Of a DNA stretch of 64,000 nucleotides, positions 9,126 to 19,500 are shown one piece after another. Source of the stretch: Chitinophagaceae bacterium (lineage in GTDB: Bacteria; Bacteroidota; Bacteroidia; Chitinophagales; Chitinophagaceae). The notes beneath the pieces are model-generated. The model was not told the origin of the DNA and searched no databases. It saw only the letters and a program-made list of their open reading frames with translations. Both the position numbers and the translations under genes were made by a program. The stretch is taken from the NCBI GenBank assembly GCA_016699815.1, contig CP065012.1, positions 744,001 to 808,000 of the forward strand, read 5' to 3'. The number at the start of each line of letters is the position of its first letter. Positions within the stretch are counted from its first letter, which is position 1.

Positions 9126-10475
9126 ATGCCTATAAAGCCATTCATCATATTATGCACTTTACTTTATTTTCCGTTTTTGCTTATAGCACAAGCCGATAAG
9201 TACCAGGGCACATGGCAGGCCATAGGCATTTTAAGCGGCGATTCCAGCAACAGCTATTCTATAACCCTTCAAATAGCTGCTGGCGAAAAAAAACAACTCT
9301 ATCCGGCACAGCTTAAAATTAATTTAAAGGAATTTTCTGCTACCTATGAATTATTGCTGGTGAAAAAAAACAACGGTGAGCTGGCAATTGGCCGTAATAA
9401 AATACCCGTAGAAGAAAAACCCTTTAGCGCCGGGTCGTGGACCGTTTATTTAAATGGAACCCTTGCATTGAAAAAAAATAACAAGGGAGAACCTTATTTA
9501 ATGGTAAACAGGATAGCTGCAAAAAAATATGGCGTTACCATGCCGGGCATTATGACTTTTATTGAAGAGCAAAGAAGCACTGCTTTGCAGTTACGGGAAA
9601 TTTTAAAAGATGAAAATTTTATTTTACAAAAATTAAATAACAATGCCTGGGAAAGCCCCACTATTGAGAGAATTTTGAACCCTTCCACTTCATCATTTTA
9701 TTATGGGCTTATTGATACCTTTCATGTAAATTCAGATTTTGGTTATATTTCTCTGGCAGATAACAAACGGGCCGATGAAGATTCTGTAAGCGTAGTATTA
9801 AACGGTAAATCTGTATTTGATAATGTTGACTTAAGCCAGTTTAAACCCGATGATGATATACGCCTCGATACCGGTATGAACCTGCTGGTTTTTTTTGCAG
9901 ACAATTTTGGAAAAACTCCACCCAATACCGGAAAGCTGGAAGTGAATTTTGGAACGATAAACCGCTCTTTGGATTTTACGGATAAAGCCGATATTTCGGC
10001 AACCTTTATTGTGGCAAAAATTTATTATTATCCTGAGGAATCCAGCAAGCCCTCCATACCAGATTTTCCGGGAAACATCCGAATCAACACGTCGCAAGCC
10101 GGGCAAAAACAAATTACCGACAGGGCTTTACAAAGAAACACCAAACTACTCGACAGTTTTAAAATTACATCTGCAGAAATTACCCTGGCCCTTTGGGATG
10201 ATGCCGTAGAAGATGGAGATACCATTTCTTTAAGCCTGAATGAACAATGGATTGTACAAGGTTTTGCGGTTAAGAAAAAACCCCAGTTTCTCACCGTTAC
10301 ATTACAGCCCGGCAATAATGATATTATTTTTGTTGCAGATAATTTAGGGCTTATTCCACCCAATACATCAATTTTGGAAATTATTGATGGCAAATACCGC
10401 AAGGCCTATGATATAAGCACCAATTACGGGTTAAATAACATGATTAAAATACAGTACGATTATAAAGGGCCTTAA
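9126..10475 (+). CDS. Secreted protein of unknown function with a tandem 'NLGxxPPNT' module
   Basis: I do not recognise a named family. The 449-residue protein has a signal peptide (about 1-21), a lipocalin-like opening (YQGTWQAIGIL, about 26-36) and a beta-rich region to about 135. A C-terminal module then occurs twice, at about 195-285 and 347-440. Each copy has an acidic D-x-x-x-x-D-x-D-[ST]-[IV]-S turn, a Leu-Asn strand and the signature A-D-N-[FL]-G-x-x-P-P-N-T (residues 258-267 and 404-413). A third copy ends the protein at 62863-63981. It follows the OstA-like gene by 12 nt, so it is probably co-transcribed with it, and converges on trhO with a 4-nt gap. Confidence 0.75.
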   Translation: MPIKPFIILCTLLYFPFLLIAQADKYQGTWQAIGILSGDSSNSYSITLQIAAGEKKQLYPAQLKINLKEFSATYELLLVKKNNGELAIGRNKIPVEEKPFSAGSWTVYLNGTLALKKNNKGEPYLMVNRIAAKKYGVTMPGIMTFIEEQRSTALQLREILKDENFILQKLNNNAWESPTIERILNPSTSSFYYGLIDTFHVNSDFGYISLADNKRADEDSVSVVLNGKSVFDNVDLSQFKPDDDIRLDTGMNLLVFFADNFGKTPPNTGKLEVNFGTINRSLDFTDKADISATFIVAKIYYYPEESSKPSIPDFPGNIRINTSQAGQKQITDRALQRNTKLLDSFKITSAEITLALWDDAVEDGDTISLSLNEQWIVQGFAVKKKPQFLTVTLQPGNNDIIFVADNLGLIPPNTSILEIIDGKYRKAYDISTNYGLNNMIKIQYDYKGP

Positions 10476-10479
10476 TACA

Positions 10480-11517
10480 TTATCTTTTATTTAGTTTGGG
10501 CCGCAACCTTTGCCGGGATTTATTAAAAACCATCCTCCCTTTAACTATTCCTTTTCTCAATTGCTTTTGTTCTTCCTCAGGTAACTGATAAACCGCCTTA
10601 CACTCATTGCTGCAACAGCCCGTATAATTTTCATTGCATATACTGCATTGTATAAACAATAAGTGGCAGGCTTCATTAAGGCAGTTTACATGCGTATCTG
10701 CAGGCATGCCGCATTGGTGGCATTGAGCAATTATTTCATCGGATATGCGCTCCCCCATCCTGTTGTCGAATACAAAATTTTTTCCTTTAAATTTATTGGG
10801 AAGATTTTTTTCTTTGGCGCTGTTGCTATAATGTATAATGCCGCCTTCAAGATGAAATACATTTTTAAAACCATGATGCAGCATATAGGCGCTGGCTTTT
10901 TCACAACGGATACCACCGGTACAATACATAATGATATTGCTGTCTTTTTTATCGGCCAGCATTTGGGCAGCCATAGGTAATTGCTCCCTAAAAGTATCGC
11001 TGGGCACTTCAATGGCATTGGCAAAATGCCCTACTTCATATTCATAATGATTTCGCATATCCACAACAATTGTTTTTACATCGGAAGTTAACTGGTTAAA
11101 CTCTTCTGCGTTTACATATTTGCCTTTTTTACGCATATCAAACAAAGGGTCTTCAATACCATCGGCCACAATTTTATTTCTCACTTTTACCTTCAGCACC
11201 CAAAAAGATTTTCCGTCATCATCTACGGCAATGTTCAGCCTCAAATCTTTTAAAGGCCCAATACTGTATAAGTAATTTTTAAACCCTTCTAAATTCGATT
11301 GGGGGAAACTCACCTGGGCATTAATACCCTCATGGGCAATGTATATACGGCCAAATACATTTAATGCAGCCAATGCTTTATACATATCATCCCTGAACTG
11401 CTGTGTATCTTCAATAAAAAAATACTGGTAAAATGAAACGGTAACCCGCTTTTCAGTTTCCTCGTATAAACGTTTTTTTAACTCATCCTGGTTTACACGG
11501 TTGTGCAAAACTGCCAT
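10480..11517 (-). CDS. trhO: tRNA uridine(34) hydroxylase, rhodanese family (TrhO/YceA)
   Basis: Catalyses oxygen-dependent hydroxylation of U34 in a subset of tRNAs, a step toward 5-(carboxy)methoxyuridine. The 345-residue protein has an N-terminal alpha/beta domain with the family's GRIYIAHEGINAQVS segment (about 56-70). A rhodanese domain (about 135-235) carries the active-site loop CTGGIRC (Cys199, Cys205). A Cys-rich C-terminus (about 265-310, several CxxC pairs) probably binds zinc. Length and motifs fit the family well. A hairpin-forming inverted repeat and a TACCTTTG box lie in the leader (11558-11593). Confidence 0.93.
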   Translation of the reverse strand: MAVLHNRVNQDELKKRLYEETEKRVTVSFYQYFFIEDTQQFRDDMYKALAALNVFGRIYIAHEGINAQVSFPQSNLEGFKNYLYSIGPLKDLRLNIAVDDDGKSFWVLKVKVRNKIVADGIEDPLFDMRKKGKYVNAEEFNQLTSDVKTIVVDMRNHYEYEVGHFANAIEVPSDTFREQLPMAAQMLADKKDSNIIMYCTGGIRCEKASAYMLHHGFKNVFHLEGGIIHYSNSAKEKNLPNKFKGKNFVFDNRMGERISDEIIAQCHQCGMPADTHVNCLNEACHLLFIQCSICNENYTGCCSNECKAVYQLPEEEQKQLRKGIVKGRMVFNKSRQRLRPKLNKR

Positions 11518-11557
11518 AACAGTAAAATTTGTAAAAAATCAAAAAATGATTGGATGC

Positions 11558-11593
11558 TTGCAGGGCAAACCAAATTTTAACCCTGCAAAGGTA
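11558..11593 (-). promoter_or_regulatory. Candidate trhO promoter overlapping an inverted repeat
   Basis: TTGCAGGG (11558-11565) and CCCTGCAA (11581-11588) form an 8-bp inverted repeat with a 15-nt loop. On the minus strand the upstream arm overlaps the -7-type box TACCTTTG (11586-11593). The start of the trhO mRNA could therefore fold into a hairpin, or the repeat could be an operator. No clear -33 TTTG is seen at 19-21 nt. Confidence 0.4.
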
Positions 11594-11639
11594 CTTTATT
11601 TAGGGGGATTTATTAAATCATCAGCGTTGCAATAATCAA

Positions 11640-14195
11640 TTAAAAGCCACCTTCAAGTACAGGTTTATTTTGCGAACGTTGCATTTTTCCACCTAAAAGG
11701 CCACCCATTCCTATACGCATCACCAGCTCCGGCTTATACGTTTCCCTAAAAGCCCACACACAATCTACCCTGAAAATTTTGAGGATATTTTCAAGGCCAA
11801 CAAACATTTCCCCATATTTATTTTGCCGGGTAAGCAACCCATTTCCACCTGCGGTTAAATTCCAGTTCAGTCTTTTAAACAAAGGTATTTTGTTGGTGAG
11901 CATGCCATTAAAATGATGTTCAATATGCGCCAGTGAATACAATGGCGATACGGTACTTTGGCTATAATATCCGGCTACCTGAAAGCTGTTTACGTATTCT
12001 CCTGCAAGCACCCCAATATTACCGTTAAAATGCTGATAATCCTGAACATTTACGGCTTTGCTATTAATAAACCAGCCAAGCGAAACTTTATATTTCATAA
12101 GCCCGCCCAGTTTAAAATTCATATCATCGTTAATGCTGAAAAGCCATTTATCGAAATGTACATCGCTGCCAAAAATATGATTGATGCCTTTTGCATATGC
12201 AATGGTGAAAGTGGGATATTTTGAACTTACCGGAATTTTATTATAAGGGAACTGAATATATTTTTGCCCCGGTTTAAAACTGAGCATTGCCGAAACCACA
12301 AAAGCCTGGTGCGGTTGAAACTGGCCTGCCATTATTTCATCAGGGTAATTTGGCGTAATGTGGATGCTGTCTTTTTTTCGAAGGGTAAAATGGGTACTGT
12401 TGTTGAGCGGTATGCGGTTTTCGTAAAGCGTATTTACATAAAACTGCAAACCCGACTCCAAAGTTTTTTTATAATGGATATTGGCAAACCAGTTTTCGTA
12501 GGTTTTCATATAACTGGTGCCCCAAAGTAAAGAAGACACACTGTTTACCAAAGGATCTATAGCGCTTTGCTTGTAAAATTCACTCACCCTTTTTCCGCCG
12601 CTAATGGTTATGGAACGTTTGGTGGTTTGCATTTGCGAAATGGCATTCCTGTTTTTATCTATAACTACAGAAGCCCAGGCATTAAAATGCCCATTGCTGA
12701 AACCATAGCGCAAATAGGGCAGCAGGGTAATTTTATTTTTACGCCTTTTTAAATACCTGCTATACCGGGCAGAAAAATTGAGCACAATGCCTTCGGCAAA
12801 ATTATATTCCATTTTTGGCAAAACCGGCTCTATGCCCCATTCATAATATTTTTTATGCCCGTAATGTGTGCGGCTGTAACCGTTTAAAAGCCCGCTGAAA
12901 AGTGAAAACTTAGGTTGCTTTCTATTTAAAGAATCAAAACTAAATTTCCTGTACAGTGAATCTTTTGATGCATCATAAACACTGTCTTTTACTTTATAAT
13001 CTTTCAATTCTTCATATTCCAAAGGCACTGGCCTTATGCTATCCCAATATTGGCGGCTGCGTTTATTCACAGCCGTATCGTATTTAATAATCACTTTGTC
13101 AAAATATTTTTTATCAAATGCCGGGTTGATTTCATAATTGGAATAAACATTTACAAAATTGCCCGATGCCGCCACAGCAAATTGCTTAAACCTAAAATGC
13201 AGCAATTGGTTTTTTACCCGCCACACATTGTTGCCCACAGGCACATGCTGTTGCACAATTTGTAATGTATCCAGCAACTCCAGTTGTGCGGTTTTGGTAA
13301 GTGTAAGGTCCAGGCTATGGATGCGCCAGCTATCTTCTATAATATTAATTACGCCGTAAAACAAAGGTTCGTAGCTGCGCCTGGGCCATACCCGTATGGT
13401 ATTTATCAATCTGCCATCTTCTACAAAAGAACCCATAAATTTATACCGGTAAAAATTTAAAGCCCCATCAGCAATAGGCGATACAAACCCACGTGGATTT
13501 ATCTGGCCGCTAAATACATTGATATTGTTGCTGTAAAAACTAATAAAGGCCGGAAACGTAAATCCAAAACTGCCGCTACCGCTTACCCTGCTGCTGGTAA
13601 CATTCATTTTAAATTTATTGGGCCTTTGCACATCAACTTTTGCCACCGATTCCGAAAGATAAATAATTCCCTGCCCGGAAGAATCGAGTTGCATTTGCTG
13701 CCTGTCTTCTTTGGGTACTTTAAATCCCATAATTCTATCGGGCAGGTGGAGCAGCTTTACCATATCTTTTTCGTACAAATTGCAGGAAAAGCCTTTTACG
13801 TCGTTTTGATAAAACTTTCTTTTTTTAATAGCGTTGCGAATTATTTCATAAGCGGGGTCTTCTCCTCCGCTTTTTACCACAACTTCATCTAAAATAAGTT
13901 TTTGCAATTTTAAAATAAAACTAAATTCTACATTTTCGTTGGCCTTAAGTTCAACCGTTTTTTCGGTTGCCGTATATCCTATGCGCTGGCAAATAAGGGT
14001 ATATTTTCCAGGGGAAAGCTTAAAGGAAAACTTTGCATTTTCATTTGCGCTGGCGCCCATTGTGCTGTTCTTAATGGTAATGGAGGAATAAGGGAGCAAA
14101 TCGCCTACTTCGTTATAAACCGTACCAAAAATTTTTTGAGAAAAAACAAACGTTGATGGGAAAATAAAAAATAAAATCCCCAACACAAACTTCAT
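11640..14195 (-). CDS. DUF5686 outer-membrane protein with carboxypeptidase-regulatory-like domain
   Basis: I choose the ATG at 14195 (MKFVLGILFF), which gives 851 residues and a clean signal peptide. A TTG 12 nt upstream would also be in frame. After the signal peptide comes a CarboxypepD_reg-like beta-sandwich (about 20-105: FGTVYNEVGDLLPYSSITIK and ending DEVVVKSGGEDPAYEIIRNA). This is the typical entry into the DUF5686 family, followed by a long beta-barrel-like region with many aromatic alternating strands. The family is common in Bacteroidota outer membranes and its function is unknown. It lies upstream of trhO on the same strand with a 122-nt gap that holds a possible trhO promoter. 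Confidence 0.85.
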   Translation of the reverse strand: MKFVLGILFFIFPSTFVFSQKIFGTVYNEVGDLLPYSSITIKNSTMGASANENAKFSFKLSPGKYTLICQRIGYTATEKTVELKANENVEFSFILKLQKLILDEVVVKSGGEDPAYEIIRNAIKKRKFYQNDVKGFSCNLYEKDMVKLLHLPDRIMGFKVPKEDRQQMQLDSSGQGIIYLSESVAKVDVQRPNKFKMNVTSSRVSGSGSFGFTFPAFISFYSNNINVFSGQINPRGFVSPIADGALNFYRYKFMGSFVEDGRLINTIRVWPRRSYEPLFYGVINIIEDSWRIHSLDLTLTKTAQLELLDTLQIVQQHVPVGNNVWRVKNQLLHFRFKQFAVAASGNFVNVYSNYEINPAFDKKYFDKVIIKYDTAVNKRSRQYWDSIRPVPLEYEELKDYKVKDSVYDASKDSLYRKFSFDSLNRKQPKFSLFSGLLNGYSRTHYGHKKYYEWGIEPVLPKMEYNFAEGIVLNFSARYSRYLKRRKNKITLLPYLRYGFSNGHFNAWASVVIDKNRNAISQMQTTKRSITISGGKRVSEFYKQSAIDPLVNSVSSLLWGTSYMKTYENWFANIHYKKTLESGLQFYVNTLYENRIPLNNSTHFTLRKKDSIHITPNYPDEIMAGQFQPHQAFVVSAMLSFKPGQKYIQFPYNKIPVSSKYPTFTIAYAKGINHIFGSDVHFDKWLFSINDDMNFKLGGLMKYKVSLGWFINSKAVNVQDYQHFNGNIGVLAGEYVNSFQVAGYYSQSTVSPLYSLAHIEHHFNGMLTNKIPLFKRLNWNLTAGGNGLLTRQNKYGEMFVGLENILKIFRVDCVWAFRETYKPELVMRIGMGGLLGGKMQRSQNKPVLEGGF

Positions 14196-14244
14196 ATTAT
14201 TTGCCAAGTTAATTACCGGTTTTAGTTTTACTTATAAATGTAGG

Positions 14245-15246
14245 TTACTCTATTATTTTTACCATCATTTCTTTTAAAAGCGTGGCCCCATCATTGCCTG
14301 TATCGCCTATACCAAGGCTCTTTAGGTTATATAAGTGCAGCAACAGTATAAGTTTTTCCATGCCTGGTAAACCATAATTTTTCATCATAGCTTTTGCCTG
14401 GGTCAACGCATCGGGATTATAATAAAATAAAGGTTTAAGTGCGTTGTCACTTTTATCCGTTAACCCGTATACCGAAATTATCCTGCTAAAATTGCTGTAT
14501 AATGCCGGAAAAATTCTTTGAATAGGATTAGCTTTTGGGTTGCTTTCAAAATAATTAATAATTTGAATGGCTTTTGCAAGGTTTCGGTAGGCAATAGCGG
14601 CCTGAAGTTCAAAAACATTATACTCTTTACTAATGCCGATATAGGTTTCTATATCATCTTCTGTAATTTCTTTACGGTTTCCTTTAAGGTTAATTTGGAG
14701 TTTGCCCACTTCATTGGCCAGCCTGCTAAGGTCGTTGCCAATATGCTCTTCTAAAAGCGCCGCAGCATTGGGTTTTATAGATAATCCTTTGGAAGCAATG
14801 TAATCTGTAATCCAATCTACCACTTTATTGTCTCTTATTTTAGCAGCGTTAAAATAAACGGTATTTGATTGAAGCAGCTTATAAAATTTAGTGCGCTTAT
14901 CGGTATTGCTACCTTTTAATGCAATTACCAGCAGGGTGCTTGTAAGCGGAGCCGCAATATATGCTTCCAGCTTATCAATATCTTTCATTTGCTGGGCTTC
15001 TTTGAGTATCACCACCTGTCGTTCTGCAAACATGGGATACCTGCGACAACTATTAATAACCGAAGCCCAATCTGCATCTCTGCCGTAAAAAACCGTAAGA
15101 TTAAAGGAAGCTTCCTGTTCGGGCAAAATATGGTGTTCCGCATAAGCAGTAATTTCATCTATATAAAAATCTTCATCTCCTTCCAGCCAATATACCGCAC
15201 TAAAGCTTTTTTTCTTCCAGCTGCTGATAATTTTTTCTACACTCAT
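14245..15246 (-). CDS. holA: DNA polymerase III subunit delta
   Basis: The delta subunit opens the beta sliding clamp as part of the clamp-loader complex. The 333-residue length is standard. The N-terminus WLEGDEDFYIDEI (about 19-31) is the delta-family counterpart of the Walker region, which lacks a real P-loop. AAA+-like helices and the C-terminal collar domain follow (about 210-333, including AAIAYRNLAKAIQIINYFES). It lies 49 nt upstream of the DUF5686 gene on the same strand. Confidence 0.92.
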   Translation of the reverse strand: MSVEKIISSWKKKSFSAVYWLEGDEDFYIDEITAYAEHHILPEQEASFNLTVFYGRDADWASVINSCRRYPMFAERQVVILKEAQQMKDIDKLEAYIAAPLTSTLLVIALKGSNTDKRTKFYKLLQSNTVYFNAAKIRDNKVVDWITDYIASKGLSIKPNAAALLEEHIGNDLSRLANEVGKLQINLKGNRKEITEDDIETYIGISKEYNVFELQAAIAYRNLAKAIQIINYFESNPKANPIQRIFPALYSNFSRIISVYGLTDKSDNALKPLFYYNPDALTQAKAMMKNYGLPGMEKLILLLHLYNLKSLGIGDTGNDGATLLKEMMVKIIE

Positions 15247-15444
15247 ATTATTATAATATGCTGTTTACCTGTAATTTAAACCAGTATTAACGAGCTATTT
15301 CATTTTAAAAATAGAATTTGGCATAGTTTTGGAAAAAATATTAAAATGTTTCAATATCCCAGGCAAATGTACCGCATAATTGAGCAGGTATTAAATACTG
15401 GAATGATAAATTAACAACAATTATTAAACTGAAAAATTATTATT

Positions 15445-16443
15445 ATGGCTTTTGAAAATTTTCCCGAAACAGAAAAGCAACCTTCTGAGGTTTCCCCTCC
15501 GCCTTCTGGCCGCAATACAGGTAGAACGGTTTTAACCGCTGTATTAGTTGCAGCTTTGTTAGGTACCTGGGGTTATATTATATATGATAAAAATAAAACC
15601 AAGGAAACGCTTGATCAAAAAGAGAATGTTATTGCAACTACAAGTGTTCAGCGTGATGAATTACAAAAAGAACTGGAAGATGCGGCTATGCGTTATGATA
15701 TGCTAAAAACATCTAATTCGAAAAAGGACAGTGTAATAACGGCAAAAGACAAAGAAATTGAAGAAAAGAAAATCCGCATTCAAACCATCATTACTAAATC
15801 AAACGCCACACAATCAGAATTAGCAGAAGCAAGAAAGCTTATTGCCTCTTTAAATACCGATATAGAAGGCTACAAGCAACAGGTAGAAGTATTACAGGGC
15901 GAAAAAATACAATTAACCCAGGAAAAAGAATTTGTAACCAAGCAAAGAGACAGGGCAAGAAAGGACCTGGATTCTGCGGAAACGGTAATCAAAACAAAAG
16001 ACGACCTCATTGATGTAGGTTCTACTTTACATGTATCTAATTTTAATATTGTGGGTGTAAATGAAAAAGGAAGCAGCAAAGAAAAGCCCACTACAAAAGC
16101 AAAAAAGGTAGATAAGCTCCGTATTACTTTTGATTTGGATGAAAACAGGATCACCTCTTCGGGCACTAAAGAATTGTATGTGATAATAACCAGCCCCGAT
16201 GGCAGCCCCATATCTGTAGAGGCATTAGGCTCCGGTACTTTTGTAACCCGTGAAGGAGAATCGAAACCCTATACAAAAAAAATAAATGTAGAATATATTA
16301 AGAGCCAGAAAAAGACCGTTAGTTTCGATTGGAAACAAAATAACAATTTCCAAACGGGCAATTACAAAATTGAAGTATTTAACAATGGCTTTAAAGTTGG
16401 CGAAGCCTACAGGCCACTAAAAAAAGGCGGGCTTTTTAGCTAA
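15445..16443 (+). CDS. Membrane-anchored coiled-coil protein of unknown function
   Basis: I recognise no named family. The 332-residue protein has a cytoplasmic-looking N-terminus rich in Pro, one transmembrane segment (about 28-46, VLTAVLVAALLGTWGYIIY), and a charged heptad-rich coiled coil (about 50-180, many K/E/Q). A beta-rich C-terminal domain (about 190-330) has LRITFDLDENRITSSGTKELYVIIT and a late 'NYKIEVFNNGFKVGEAYR' strand pair. Topology suggests a cell-envelope spacer or tether, which is inference. It is divergent from holA and is followed by a strong terminator-like hairpin. Confidence 0.75.
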   Translation: MAFENFPETEKQPSEVSPPPSGRNTGRTVLTAVLVAALLGTWGYIIYDKNKTKETLDQKENVIATTSVQRDELQKELEDAAMRYDMLKTSNSKKDSVITAKDKEIEEKKIRIQTIITKSNATQSELAEARKLIASLNTDIEGYKQQVEVLQGEKIQLTQEKEFVTKQRDRARKDLDSAETVIKTKDDLIDVGSTLHVSNFNIVGVNEKGSSKEKPTTKAKKVDKLRITFDLDENRITSSGTKELYVIITSPDGSPISVEALGSGTFVTREGESKPYTKKINVEYIKSQKKTVSFDWKQNNNFQTGNYKIEVFNNGFKVGEAYRPLKKGGLFS

Positions 16444-16495
16444 GCTTAAAATCGAATATCTATCCAAAGACGTACAGTTGCAACCACAACATTTA

Positions 16496-16526
16496 ATTGC
16501 CCCGTATTCCGGGGTAATTTTATTTT
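16496..16526 (+). terminator. Rho-independent terminator between convergent genes
   Basis: ATTGCCCCG (16496-16504) pairs with CGGGGTAAT (16510-16518), a 9-bp stem with one G-T and a 5-nt loop, followed by TTTATTTT. It ends the coiled-coil gene on the plus strand. The A-rich left flank is weaker, so service for the convergent gene (stop at 16538) is possible but less clear. Confidence 0.75.
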
Positions 16527-16537
16527 GAACCCAAAAT

Positions 16538-19500
16538 TTAAAATAAAGCCCTTACGGACGCATTTGCAGTATGAATAATTCGGGTATTGCCTGGTTTTCG
16601 GCCCTGGTACCTTATGCTAAGCTCAATAGAACTACCAATTCTACGGGTATATTCAGCATTCCATAAAAAGTTTTTGCCGGGGAGCAAGCCATCCAGCATC
16701 ATATAACCCGTAGTAGTATTTTGCGCTCCTGGATATGCATTAAAATTTATTTGGTTAAAAGTAAAATTTACATTGAAACTGCTTCCGGAAAGGATATTAT
16801 ATTTTATACCGCCGGAAAGTGAATGGTTGGTAGCCTTCTCCATTGAATCAATGGTATTTTGCTTGTGTGTAAAACTATATTCAAAGCTTGCCCTGAAATT
16901 GGATTTATATACATAACTAAAATTGGGGCCAATGCTATACTGATTGATATGAAAATTGCGATTAGTAAAACTTATTGCACTGCTGTTTAAAACATTTTTG
17001 GTTTCTTTAATGGCAAGGCTGCTTATAAAACTCCTTCCCAGGTTCACCCTTAATTTACCAATGATATTTCTCAGCGCCCGGCTTTCGTATCCATAGGCCA
17101 GTAGCGATTTACCTGAAGATTTACTATACGTAAATTCCAAACCCCATTTTGTACTGCTACGGTTGTAAAACCAGGTATTACTAAAAAAAGAACTTAAGGT
17201 TATTAAACTGGTATCGGCAAGTTCTTTACTAAAAGGATTAAACAAAAAATTACCGTTATATAAATCTTTCTTATTGATCTGTAATACCGATGCCGTATTA
17301 CTCCTGGTAATAATTTTACGCAACAAACCCCTTCCGGGTTTAAGTATCATTTTCGGTTCCAGGTTAATACCGTAATTAAATTGTATGTAGTTGGCTTTTA
17401 CATATTCGTTACCCGGCGTAAAAACCCTGATGTATTTTTTTTGGTCGGGAAAAAGGGCTTCTTCAAATTCGTTGAGTTCCGGTATACCGTTATTATTATA
17501 GTCTATCCAGGTAAATTGGCCCTGCCCAGCAGGTACCTCTATATAACTGTATTCTCTTTTCTGCTCCTGCCCACTCCCGGTTTCGTATAGAAAAAAGCCG
17601 TTTAAAAACCCTTTAAATTCATTAAACTCATATTCTGCCCGGCCCAAAATACTATTGTCTGACTTGAGGTTTGTAAAGCCAGCATAAGTAACTTTTAAAA
17701 CCCTGTAATTGAAGCTAAGCCTTAGTTTGCGATTTTCGTTTTTTAAAAACTCGGAAGCAATTTTAAAATTATCGCTATGGTTGGCGTTTAGTAATTTATT
17801 GCCAACGGGAAGTTTATCGTTTCTTTTAATATAGGAAAATGCCCATTTATTTTGCAATGCCTGGTTGCTGCGTAAATATAATTCGTAAATATTAAACCCA
17901 AAACTTAAAGTATTGAGTGTGTCCCATTGTTTGTTTAAATTCTGGTTAAACTCGCCATTATATTTTAAACCGGTTTCCCAATTTCCCATTTTTTTTAGTT
18001 GCCTGCTTAGCTCCAATCCCGGCCTAAAAAAATTTCCTTTAATTAATAAAGTATTAAACAAAGTATAACTGCTATTGCTGCTAAACTTCCAGCCTTTAAT
18101 GGCTATTTGATGTACCAAATATTGCCTCCATCCTTTATAGCCATCGCTGCGGATATAGTTTACTATGCCAATTTGAAATTGATTACCTGCAGAATCGGAA
18201 ATTGAGGCACTGGCATCTATAATTTTTTCATCGGTAAGTGCTGCGTCAAAGGCCAATGCCCAATCCCTTAAAAATTCTATATTACGCAGGCGTTCCAGCG
18301 GTTTAAATTTTTGCTGCACAAATTCATAACCTAAGTTGCTGTTAAGTTTCCAGGTTTTGTTTAAAATGTGAATACCCGTATTTTGTGCTGTTAATGAAAA
18401 TTTTCCACCCAGGCCATTATCGTTGCTTTTATCTTTTGAAGAAAAAGTATTTACATCATAGTTGCTCATGGCCAGTTCGGATTTTAGCTTAAAAGTTTTG
18501 GACAATGCATAGCTGAACCCTGCGGAGAAAATTTGCTGCTTTTTGGGAGTAACCAATAAACTTACCGGCTCCCAGTCGCCCATTTTGTTATTGGCTGCAT
18601 CGGGCTGCACCCATTCAAATACTTTACCGTTTGTAGCATTGAGCAGTTGCCGGTAATTGCCTTTACCGGGCCCCAAATAGGTGAACCCAAGTGAATACAG
18701 CAGGTCGGCGGCATTATTGGATTGTACAAATATAGAGTCGTGCAAAGTGCCATTATAAAGTGTATCAATTTTTTTATATAAAATTTTGCCCGTACCCAAT
18801 GTATCCCTAAAAGCTGCCTGGTAATAAGCAAGGTTAATGCTATCACCAATGCCGGCTAAAAATTGTTTTTGTGATGCATCAAGGGTTTGGTCAATGGCTG
18901 AATTTTTTGCATCGGTATTTGCATAAGCGCCCAAATAAATATCCAGTTTTTTAGAAAACCGGATTTCATCATTTACATAAAACTGAGAATTCAGGAAATT
19001 CCTGTCGGCATATTCAAACTCTGCCTGTATCCTCCTGTCTTTGGTTACCAGTCGTTTTGGGGTAAAGGTTAATTCTGCGGTATTGTAGTTAATTACATAG
19101 TCCTGGTCTTCTCCACGCTGTAACAATTCGCCATCCATGTAAACCCTTTCTGTTCCTGCAAGTATTACAAAATACAGTTCGTTGTTGGCGCCATAAAGCC
19201 TGTACGGGCCCTGGTTTCCTTCCAGAGGCACCAGTATATTTTTAGTAAATTTTCCTTTGGCAATTGCTCCGCTAAATAACAATGAATTATTAATATTTTT
19301 ACCTATTTTATTATCGGTAATAAACGAAGCGCCCTGCAAACGTTTATAAAATTTTATAAAGTAGTTTTGACTTTCCCTTATTTCAATATCGCCAAAATTT
19401 ACCTGCCATTTCTTTTTCTTTACCTGTAAAAAAACCCTGTCAAAATCCCTAAGCTCCTGGGTATTACCATCCGGCTGAATGGGAAGGTTGTTATCGGTTA

